From contig OX419345.1 of the NCBI GenBank assembly GCA_948470475.1, positions 3,208,575 to 3,272,574 of the forward strand: 64,000 nt of DNA, in the 5' to 3' direction. Source of the DNA: Galaxea fascicularis (Eukaryota > Cnidaria > Anthozoa > Scleractinia > Euphylliidae). Under the pieces are notes generated by a model. The model made no database searches and was not told the origin of the DNA. It saw only the letters and a list, made by a program, of their open reading frames with translations. How positions within the stretch are numbered: the first letter of the stretch is position 1; each line of letters opens with the position of its first letter. Below, piece after piece: positions 41,701 to 53,400 of this stretch. Made by a program: the position numbers and the translations under genes.

Positions 41701-44700
41701 GTAAAATGCAAGTAAGCACGAGCAAAGAAAGAAAAACAAAGCCGAACCAACCATTGGTCCGCGAGATTCGTTCATACTCAAGCTCAACGAAGGCCTCTTC
41801 ATCCACGAAGTTCCACCTGAAAGAGAAAAAAGAAAATTTTAAACGTCGCTTAGTTACCTATACCCCGGGCGCCAGAGCTTTTTTCGTTCGCTGCATAGCT
41901 TGTCACGATAACCGGCGCAGTTAACTAGGTACAAACTAGTGGCACGGAATTCGTCTCGCCAAGTAAAGATCATGCTGGCTGTGTACGGAGAAGTTGAACA
42001 GATCACCGTATCTCCATATCTCGCGTTGTGACAACACAAATTTAGACCTTAACGAAATGTTCCTAGCGATCCTTTCCTCTAGCACAAAACCAGTGCGATT
42101 TGCGCATGGGGCATGGTAAAAAGTGTCACAAAAGCCGTGTTCATAGCCACTGCTTTTTGTTAATGTAACTTGAATTCCACAAAAGAAGCTGATAAGCAAG
42201 ATTGATCCAAGTGACCTGGCTACAGACATTGTGGAAGTAGCATTCACCTGATGATGGGTATCCCTGTGGCCCGTTCATATCTGGTTGTGGGCTTCCATGT
42301 CGATTGTTTTTTGAAAACAGCTGCAGTGATTCGAAACGACCTGACGCTCCAAGGTGCTGTTGTGCGTGCGGTGACATTGGCCGATCATAAGGGGTCTGCA
42401 GAGAAAATTCAACCAACATTTGTGTACAGAAATTTTCACACATGCTTCGACATTTCATAAAACAATTTCAAATTTGAAACAGCACAAAGTGTTGCCATTA
42501 AGACTCTTCTTATTTTTGCAATTCCTTTTCGCCGGGGATTGTTGCATATGAACAAATTCAAACAGTGAAAAGCGAACTGTAATAGCGACGAGCCTACACC
42601 GTTACAGTAGATTGACGCCATTTTAGATGTCAAGACTTCATTTTAGGGGAGCAGTTGTGAGAGCGCTCGCCTTCCACCAATGTGTCCCGGGTTCGATTCC
42701 TGGACTCGGCGTCATAAGTGGGCTGAGTTTGTTGGTTCTCTACTCTACTCCGAGAGGTTTTTCTCCGGGTACTCTGTTTTTCCCCTCTCATCAAAATCCA
42801 GTATTTGATTTGATTTGATTTGTAATAGATTTCAGGGCCACAAGTTCATTAGCCCATGGCTATTACGTGCTACCCTGACTAAATAAAGTTATTATTATTA
42901 GTTGGGGTTATTGTCAGTACGCGTAAATCGATCAAAAGAAAAGACATTCGTGTAGGAAGTTAAATTAATCGAAATTACGAACCATTGTTGGGCTCTGCGC
43001 AGATGTCCCATATCCTGGATAAACCGTCGGAGAGAAGTCTGAACCCCAGGTTGACAGACTCACATTAGTGCCCATTCCCTGGCGGAAAGTCCTGCCTTCG
43101 CTGTCAGGGAATTGGAATGTAACGCTACCAGGTCTCTTTCCCGGCTGTGCTGATCCCGGATGTACCACATTAACGGGCTTCCCAGGCGTTTGAAACATGG
43201 AGCTATCCACCCCCGGAGTTCTCAACATTGCCGTATCCATATAATTCGGTGACAATGGCGTTTCCTGCAAATGCAAAGGCATTAAAAAACAAATTCAGTG
43301 TTCGACATTTAGGAAGGTGAAAGAACAGACACCAGTTTCATTTACCAAAACAGAGTCCAGTTTTTGCTTGATCCTGCGCATGCGTATCACATCACTGGCC
43401 ACGTCAGCCATCAACGGCTGCCTGGTGACGTCATCTGGAGTAGCCGTGGTTTGCTGTGACGTAGAAGCGTGTTTAGATGGCGTCACTGGTGGAGTCATTA
43501 ACTTTTTCGCCTCCTCTTTAGCGGCTGGAAACATATACAAGACATCAAGGGGTGTCAAAGGATACTTGTATGCACATATCATTTAAAATCAATCATTAAA
43601 CCAATGAAAAAGATAGATCTCCATAAGCAAAAAGTACGACAAATGACATACGAGAGAAAAGGTACTTCTGATGATATATATGAAATAAATCATAAATGAA
43701 CCTACAATTGACCTGCTCCCAACGTCAGTGGCTTTATAGCTCAGTTGGTTGGGGCATCGCACCGGTATCGCGAGGTCATGGGTTCAAACCCCGTTGAAGT
43801 CCTGAATTTGTTTTCCAGGCTTCACTACGCAATTACATAAATTGCGTTCACAACTGCGAGGATCAGTTTCCATTTGATTTCATTTGAGAAAAAGTACTAC
43901 CAGAGTAAATACAATTGAAATTCTCCTGCTATGTTGATTATGCTTTATTGCTTGTAGCCAATATAACACGTGCTATGATTGGTTAAGTGCTGGGGCATTA
44001 TTATCCCGTAAAGCCAACGGGCCGGTTATGAATTATGCAAAAACAAAACTAGTGTTAGCTGTTTTTTTTAAGCCGAATAATAAATAATTTATTAACCTCA
44101 AACGTTCAATCTTCCTTAGCGTATTGACCTCGCTACCGGTCGGTCAATACGCAAGGCCTCAGTTTGAAGTTTTCCCGTAAAGACCTCACTCTTGGTTAAT
44201 GAGGAGATATTGTTTACCACTCCTAACGGACTCCAAGGACGAAAAATTTGATCTGATGCGCTTAGAGAAACATGCTAAATAGGCTCTTCAACGAACCACT
44301 TATTGTGTGTCGCACCTTTAGGATCGTAGTGGTAAATAAGGACAGGGTGTGAGTCGCCGAAGGAACAGAAAGCGATGATATGGTCCAGAGGATGAAATTG
44401 CACATCAGAAACAGCGTGGTGATACCCAAGAGATGTGTACACTGATACCAAGTCACCTGCAATAACGATACGGTGAATGTATTAGCACAATATCGCTAGG
44501 GCCAGACAGGTAGAGGCCTTGGTTGGTGCTACAACAGATCTGTTTGACCTCAGGCTGCTGAAGGTCTTTCAAAGGCCGATTTAAACGCTTCAACTCTCGC
44601 CATACAAAAAAAGAAATAAAATAGAATACAACTTTCGTCATTCAACATTGTCTACACTTACGACTGTCGCATGTTTTGAAAACTTGTTCTCCGGCTTACA

Positions 44701-47403
44701 TTATTTCGCAAGTCATGTTCGACACGTGTAGGTTACATTTACACAGCGCTATTTCTATCGTAGGCCTGCCGTAAGATTGTGGCATGAAACAAAGTCGTAC
44801 CGTCTAAAACATCCTCAAGCATCCGTGTTGAATGTCCCTTCATTCTTATTCCTAACAGGGCCCCGTCATTCACGGTTTATTTAAAACTGTGGGTCAACAA
44901 CACAAATTACTGATAAGAGTGCTCGTATGAAAAGCTTTTCACCTGAAAGCCCCTCAGATAATTATTTGCTCTAAAGGTGCCGCAGAAGATTGTTTTATCG
45001 GAGGGTACCATCGTAAGAGAAACGACGCTTCAAGTGTTGTACTAGGATTTGGCAGTTCGAGCTTCCTTTCTGTTAACGTACAGTTAAAACAGGTTAAACT
45101 AGATTAACCTGTTTCAGTGTTCCACACGTACGCATAACCATCCTCTGAGCCCGCGATGACAAAGCTACCGCATGCGCTGAGAGTGCTCCGGATGTGCTCT
45201 TTGAAGTTGGATGCACCAAGGTAGCGTTGCATGATAGTATAGCTCCTCAGGTCCAGCATGCACAGCACGCTATTACGCACATGAACCAGCAACTTTCGTC
45301 CATTGGGATGCAACTTGAGCGAGTTGATCACATTTCCCTGAAAAGTAAACTTCCAGTGTAAACATGAGCCGTGCCTGTATCCAGAGGTTGTACAGTTTCG
45401 CCATCCGTCTGACTATAAAAAACTGAGCCAACACAGTGGAAAATAAGTACATTCGACTGGTTAACTCAAACTGACCAGAATTCAGGTTTGAACTCGTACT
45501 ACAGGAAAACGGTCCCGCAGCAAACTAACTAATTCCCCACCTGAAAAATTTTCACGTTACCTACCACTGGATATTAGTTTAAAGGGGCATTTTAGCATGA
45601 GTGGGTTTAACTACTTCTGCAGCATTACAACGATGGAAGTGGATTGCAAACAGCGCAAAATGAGTTCGTGTAGTGTAACCATTCCCTTCGCAGCTAGCGC
45701 TTTTTTGTGATAGTTTCTCTGAAAGCTTTACACATGCACATTCTCTCACACATTTACACACATTTTATTAAAGACAGAGTTAACAATTACAGAAATATAT
45801 AACTACCCGCAAATAGCTTCGGTTGCAAATGGCTGTTTTCAAAAACCCCTGGTTTCAATAGCTTCAACAAATTGGTCAAAAAATTCTTCATTATTTCTAG
45901 TAATAAATCTAGTAATAATTCCAACACTTTCCACAGACTCGTGTCTATCTCCTCTACCCATCATGAACAAAGACCCGCAGAATGCCGGAGATTGTACTCC
46001 ACATCGTTAGAGACAGCAACAAACCTGAATCTCATCAATGGCAATTTTCTTACACATCGTCCAGTCATACACATAACCTGGAAAAAGAAAATAATAGTCA
46101 ATAAAGGTGAGTGGATAAAAAGTGTCGGTGTTTCGAAATCCTCTTCGCGTTCCTCGGTCAAGGTGTGCACTTGGCCATCGTAAAATGTACACATGCCAAG
46201 TGGAGCTGCTCGCTAATGCTTGTAAACAGCGAAACAACATTATTTTGCGAAGTTTGAATCCTCGTCCTGCTAATAAAAACTACTGAATCGAGGGTAAGTA
46301 AATGTAAAATATTAAGTAAATGGAATTGCACACATTTTAGATATCCTACTGATGAACAGTTATTACATTCAGACGTTTTTAGAAGCAACATTCATTTGCG
46401 GGTTGTCATCTTTGAATTATCATTTGTGCAATGGACGGTGTAAACTCATGTTTGAGATCGAGGGCGCCCAACACATAGTTTGGTTAACAAGTTGTTTTCC
46501 TTTTTTTCGGCGCGGTGTTTTCTAAAAGAAATAAAAAACATGTTCTCCGTGTTTTTATCGAGTTATAGAAACATTCGTGAAAGTTTAGGAGAACTCGAAA
46601 AAGCTGTGTTCCGACAGCATTTCTCGTTCTCCCAAACTTCCACTCGTGTTTCAATAACTCGATAGAAACACGGTACGTGTTTTCTATTTCTTAAACACAC
46701 TGTGTTACCTCCAGTGCCTCTTCTCTTTCTCTTTGTGTCCACCTGAGGTTGAATGAATGAATTCCAAACGATGACTACGCCACTGCTGTCTGCTGAAAAC
46801 ATCTTGGTACCTTGAAAACGAAAACAGAATATTGTTTGAGTGAGCAAACTGCAAGATCAACTGACTGTGGAAAATCTCATTCAAACCTTGAAAACATCTA
46901 AAATTGGAATATGGATGCTGCGTATTCGCCAACTGATGTCAGCGTGCATCCTCGTTTCAGGCCAAAAAGTATGCTGTATTCCTTATGCTCTGTCGCATCT
47001 ATACTGACACATATCAACGTCGAACGGGATTCCATGCTCTCTAAGAAATTTAGAGCTGAACACACTTGTGGACTAGCAGTTCTTCACGGTCTTCTTGACT
47101 TCACTGATGCAATATTTCTCTACCAGGAGCACCATTTTCTAACCTTATTGGTGAATAGATCGACTTGTGGTTGAAGATATAAAATGCTAAAACAGCTGGG
47201 GTTTTTTTTTTCTCTTCAATTTCGCAGAACACAAATCGCTGCAAGGTAATGTACGCTATAACATTTAAGCAATAGAAAACGTTTTCCGTGTTTGCATAGC
47301 CTGATGTAAACACGAGAGCGGGTTGGGAGAATTCGAGACAGTTATGCAAACCCAAGACGAAGTCGAGGGTTCGCATAACTGTCGAGAATTCTCCCAACCC
47401 CTC

Positions 47404-47439
<36 letters not shown>

Positions 47440-50400
47440 CGTTTTCTATTGCTTTTATAAAACAACTTTCCCGAGCAAAAAAACCAAAACGCTCTTGTTT
47501 AGAACATTGATTAAAAGAGAAATTCTTACCAGTCGCGAAGTCTTGTACACGAAGCTTGTACGCGTAATCAGTCTTTGTTTTGCAAAAAAGATGCTTTCCA
47601 AAATACGGGTTTTTCTCGCTTAAAATGTCAGCTCAAACGAAAAAAAATTGACACAGCATGTTTCTAAAGATTTTCCAAGTTTCAACCGACGAGGAAATGG
47701 GTAAATAAAGTAAACTTGTCGAGTTTTTCAGCTCAAAACCTTTTTCAAATTCGTGCTGGCGTGATTAGCGCGCGGAAAGCCAAACAAGTTGAAGTCACAA
47801 CCATGTTTTAATACATACTCTCATACAAACACGCCTCTCGACCAATCCGAGCCCGCGTACTATCTTAGTTATTTTATAAAATACCTTAGGTAAGTTATAT
47901 CTCAAGTAATTCTCACCTTCTCCATCGAAGCAGATACCGTTGATGAAGCCGTCGTGTCCCTCGATTTCCCTCAGTAGCTAAGGACAAAAGCCGTAAGTTC
48001 TTTGTATTAACTAACCATAACCACAGGAAAGCTTACCCCAGCAAACGCGCCTACAATTCAATCCAACACAATAGTTTACTCGCAGTTTTAATCAGATCCA
48101 AGATCATAACGTGTAACACATTTCACTACTTTACGTCAGCGACTTAATATAATTATGAGGGATGGCTATGGCCAACTCTCACGGCTCCGGACCAAATATC
48201 CAACCTTGCTTAGAATAAGAACAGCTGGAGAAAGCTTTCAGCCACCTGCGCTGTAGCCCATCCACGTTGATGTCAGTTATTTACAAGAAAGAGAGTGATT
48301 TCTCCAGTTTCTCACGTGGTTAAATCTATATGAACAGTTACATACTTCATGATTTGCTGTCCAACAAATGGCATTAACTGGCATTATCTGAAAATGACAA
48401 TTCAAAATTGCAATGGCAAGCCGCTACGAAGCACAGAAGCAAAACTGGCCGAAAGGTCTCTGACTAGCTTTAACATTTTCTATTGATACGAAATCGGCAT
48501 CTGATCGTTTTCGCATTCGTATTTGCACTGATTTCGTTCAGTAAAAATCAAATAGGGTTGATTGATGCGGACCGCAAACATGATTGACGGATTTTAGCAT
48601 CTCTAAAAGGTGTCCTTGTGGTCAAGGCAAGACCGGTTTGGGTAAAGGCAAAACCGGTTTTGGTTAGGGCAAAATCGGTTTAGGTGAGGGGAAAACCGGT
48701 TTGAGTAAGGGAAAACCGGTGTAGATCAGGGCAAAACCAGTTTGAGCTAAGGGAAAACCAGTTCGGGTCAGGTGCAAATGGTTAACCTTGAGACAGTGCT
48801 GGTCCCTTTCCCTCGGCTTAGGGGCGGCCTTGATCCCTTTGCAGGGGCTTGCGTTTGTATTCGGTTGCTTGCTGGCCTGTGCAAGTATGATGATTTGCTT
48901 GCTGAATTTTCATTTGTTGATGAGGTAAACATTCTGTTTTCCAGTGCATAAGAAAATCAACAACGAATCTGTTGTGGGCGAATCTTGATGTTTATTACAC
49001 ACAAAGATATTGATAAAAGTGTTACCTTACCTTGCCATTTAGTCCGTCACTCAGTTTGGTCCAGACCCTTAAGTAGTGATCATATCCCCCAGTCAATATG
49101 AGATGAGGGGCGCCTGGGTGATACTGCGCTGCATAAACAAAGCAGGGGTGTGGATACACCTTAATGGATGACGTCATCATCACCTTTGTATCCCAAGATC
49201 TGTTGATTGACACGAGAAATGTACTCAGTTAGAACCTTTCTGTCAGTAGTGAGGTGGTTGAAAATTAAAATTTGTGAATCTAGAGAGTAACTTGTGACAA
49301 AGGCTAGGTAGTCCGCCACTACAACAAGGTGCCCCTAACCCCGTCACTGGACTAAGTGATTTACTTGTTTACCTTTTCTTCTTTTCTTTCTTTCAATCTC
49401 AATTGACCCCATTTTCCCAAAATTTCTATAACACCTCCTTAACCCTTTACCTCCCAGAAGAGATTAGCATGTAACGTCTCCTTAAAGGAGCTACGTCACG
49501 CTATTTTAGCATATTTTTAAAGCTCAAAATATGTCTTGCGGTCAATTGAGATCCAAAAATAATGGTCTAGTTTTGTTATTTAAGACTATTATGACACTAA
49601 AACTGTTTCATGTCGTCTGATGCTACCAATGCGGCAAGGATGGAAATGGATTGAAACTTGAAAAGGTTGGGCCAACTTTTTCAAGTTTTGATGCTATCTC
49701 GACAAAAAACAACAAAAACCTTATTATGGGTTGCTCTCTTTGATAAAATTAATTTGATATCCACCTCATAGTTTATCAGGAACATTGTTTGTATAAATAA
49801 GTAACGGTTTTTGGAAAGAATTGATCCAAAACCACAAAATCGTCGTGACATAGCTCCTTTAAAATATCAGTACATCGTCCAGAAGACAGGTGGCCAGAGG
49901 GTGTTATCTTTAACCCCAAATTCTCTTAACTACTGTACAAGGAAACGTATACTGCCGCGGGCTAGTAAGGAGAACTTAAATACACCTCACTGTTCCATCC
50001 GAGGATGCCGACAATAGTTCCTCATCATCAGGCGACCAACACAGGTCATAGATGATGCTAAAATGTCCCGGCAGATGGGCGCAAGGAACACAGGAAGGCA
50101 CCTAAAATGTAAGAAACGGAGATGAAATGACAGGACACATAAGAACCTACAACCATTTGATCACAAATCGTTTCAAAAATGGATTTCGGACTGAAAACGG
50201 TTTTAAGAAAGAAATGCCTGCTCCGAAAAATACACCGCCAGCGAAACGTTTAGCGAATTAACACACAATGAAAGAATCACCTCGTAAATAAGAATCGGAA
50301 AACTCTCCAAGTCCGCACAGCCACAAGCGAGGTATCTGAGAAACAAGCAAATAATTACAAATTTACACAATTACTATTTACTCCTGATGACAGACTTTTA

Positions 50401-53400
50401 CCCTTTATCTCACAACAGCACCCTTGTAAAACATTGTTGATCTAAACAAGTCAGAGTTGTTTTGAGATAAGAAAACACAATCTCTCGTTTAATTAGACGC
50501 AAATACACCGTATGTATTAAAGAAAAGATTTTTGCAATACCTGCCATTATGAGAAAACTTAAGGATGAAGCAGCCACGCTTGCCGGACAAGACAGATGCC
50601 TTCTGCTTGTTTGGAATTCGATTAACCTGCCACATCACAAGAGATAGATACGAAAGAATTGGCTTGAGGAGATAAAGCTGACAGATTAAACTTCTGTTTT
50701 TGTGCTCAGAGAACTCTCAACTTACAATGACGGATTTCAAAGCCAGATTTGCCTGAGAGAAATCGAAAGGCCAAGAACCTACGCTTAACATCCTACAACC
50801 AATGCATTTGTTGTTGTTGCTATTGTTGTTAGTTTGGGGCAGGGCAGTATTAAACCTGATCACATCAATCACCCGTGCAACACAATCACGTTTGCACAAA
50901 AATTACACCCAAGTCTTTCAGCGATTATTATGTACGACAAACCACAGGCAGCCCAATCTTGGCGTGTGTCATCAAAAGTTGATATACAAAAAGTAGACCG
51001 CTAAAAACCTAGAATTTCAACGAACCAAGTAGCGGTGGTAATAGTATTTTAGCCAAATAAAGGCTTCCTACCTTAACTCTACTGTTGTCACGGGGAGGTA
51101 GTGACAAGAAATAACAATACAGGGTCGTCTAAGTGCAACGCCATCGCCTTTTTTAATCTGAGGTCACTCGAGCGATGGTAATGCATTTAAACGTCCCAGA
51201 AAGACACAGTAGAGTTAAGGTAGGAAGGCTTTATTTGGCTAGAATATTAATATTTCCACCGCTACTCAGTTCGTTGGAATTCTAGGTTTTTAATGATCTA
51301 CTTTTTTATATCAACTTTTGATGACACACACCACGATTGGGCTGCCTGTGGACAAACAAAGCAAATCACAAGAACATTTTAGCATGAGCAAGGAAGACAA
51401 ACAAATCCGCATTCACTGAACGAAGTGGATCCCATGGCCTTTCATTCACTGGTCAAATGTCACAACCTTTGAACTCTTGGGGTATTTACCAGAGGCATAT
51501 AATGCACGCATACGATGCCCATCCTTTGCAGTGCTTGCTTCAGCAAAGGGAGGTGGTATAATAGCTCGTGAAAAAGAGTAATCAAAATCCAATGGAAAAT
51601 CAGTCTTTCACAATACCTGACCAGGAAGCCTGCTCCAGTTGGTAGGCTCATTGCCTCCTTTTCCATCTCTGCAAAAGTGTTAACAATTGAAGCGTACAAT
51701 GTTAATGATTGAAGCGTACAGAAATAGCACTTGTTGAGAGTATTCAGCTTGGAATAATAAACAGCAACCTCATTCCATATGCACGTCGTTCAGCATCCAA
51801 GGTGAACTCTTCAAAAGTTAATTTTCCCTTTTCCTGCATTGAATTTGAACACACAAGTCGGTTAGCAAAAAAACAAGCACTAAAAGTCAGTGCAAAATCT
51901 TGTTAAAATGTTTGTAAGGTTAGTGTGTTGTACCAAAACTTTTTTACACCTTCTGGGCTGATTTCAGTTGATGTTTCTGATGAAAGCTGACCCTGGGTTC
52001 GAATGAACTTTAACAAGTTAAACAGTTTAGAAGCTAGCTTTTAAAAGCATTTTGAACGCGTCAAATGGAAACCTTGGCTTACTTGTCTATAATCATTTTT
52101 CCAACAACTTGCTCCTGGTCAGCTAACACTTGTTAAAATGCATGTGGTTAAAACAGTATCAAAGGAGACAACCTTATTACTGTTAAGTTACACAAATAGG
52201 TAGACACGGACCTGTTGGATAGCAAACATGGATCTTAAACTAGGATCAATGGTCTTTGGTGGCTGAACTCCCTTTAATGTCACATATAGAGTGGAAGGAT
52301 ACGGGACTCGCCTGGCTTGCTTCCACCACTGGTACACCTGCCAACAAACACAAACTCATCAAGGTAAAATATTCCAATGACTGCTTCACTAAGGCTGCCC
52401 TCACTAAAAACATCACATGATAAATACCATTAAATCTGTTCACCTACATTGTATGTTAATGGGACATATTCGTATTCTCGGTATTGAACTGGATCTAGCA
52501 TGAAGTGGAGGCTCTTGTGGGGGAATCTTTTCATATGTAAATGTATTCCCCCGCAAGAGCCTCCATTTCATGCTAGATCCAGTTCAATACCGAGAATACG
52601 AATATGGCCTATTGTTCACACTTCAACTCCCAGAAGTGATTAGCATGTAACTTCTCCTTATGACATCATTACATTGTCCAGCAGACAGGTAATGAGAATA
52701 GACAAACTTATCAGCCAGAGGGTGTTATCTTGATATAACCCTAAATTCTCTCTACTAATGTACAAGGAACTATATAGCAGCTAGAACTGCTGAATGAAAG
52801 CTGCTTAACAGTACTGTCTGGTGGCGCTGTGTGTTATGCTGTGAAAGGTTCTCTGAAACTGTGACTAGCCTACTCAAATAAAAACGCGAAGTTTTCCAAG
52901 GCAAATTGCACCCTTACCAATGAAAGGGTATTTTATCTGTAGGGATCACCCATGTGGCTCTATCTGCACACCAGTCTTAAAGTAACCATAAGCTATTCAA
53001 CAACACTTCAACATGGTGTATGGTGTATAGTGTATCGTAAACAAAGTACAGGGCCGTAGCTACCACGAGGCAAGACGAAACCACTTGCCTTGTCTTACAC
53101 ATGAACGAGATTTATTTAGCCTGCAAACAGGCTCTTCATTTGGGTATTCCGAGAGATGGTCGCGTCGACTTGCTCTTGAATGGCGCGCGATCAAGGCTCG
53201 GGGTGGGTATTCCGAGAGATGGTCGCGTCGACTTGCTCTTGAATGGCGCGCGATCAAGGCTCGGGGTGGGTATTCCGAGAGATGGACGCGTCGACTTGCT
53301 CTTGAATGGCGCGCGATCAAGGCTCGGGGTGGGTATTCCGAGAGATGGTCGCGTCGACTTGCTCTTGAATGGCGCGCGGTCAAAGCTCGGGGATTAGGGC

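Larger units (their letters stand above)
44316..50626 (-). other. AHI1: AHI1 WD40 propeller-coding exons
   Basis: The exons from 50541-50626 to 44316-44456 encode the WD repeats. Recognisable blades: [52 protein letters not shown] with [25 protein letters not shown] with [24 protein letters not shown] with [31 protein letters not shown]. In jouberin this propeller binds transition-zone partners. All splice phases close. Confidence 0.9.
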
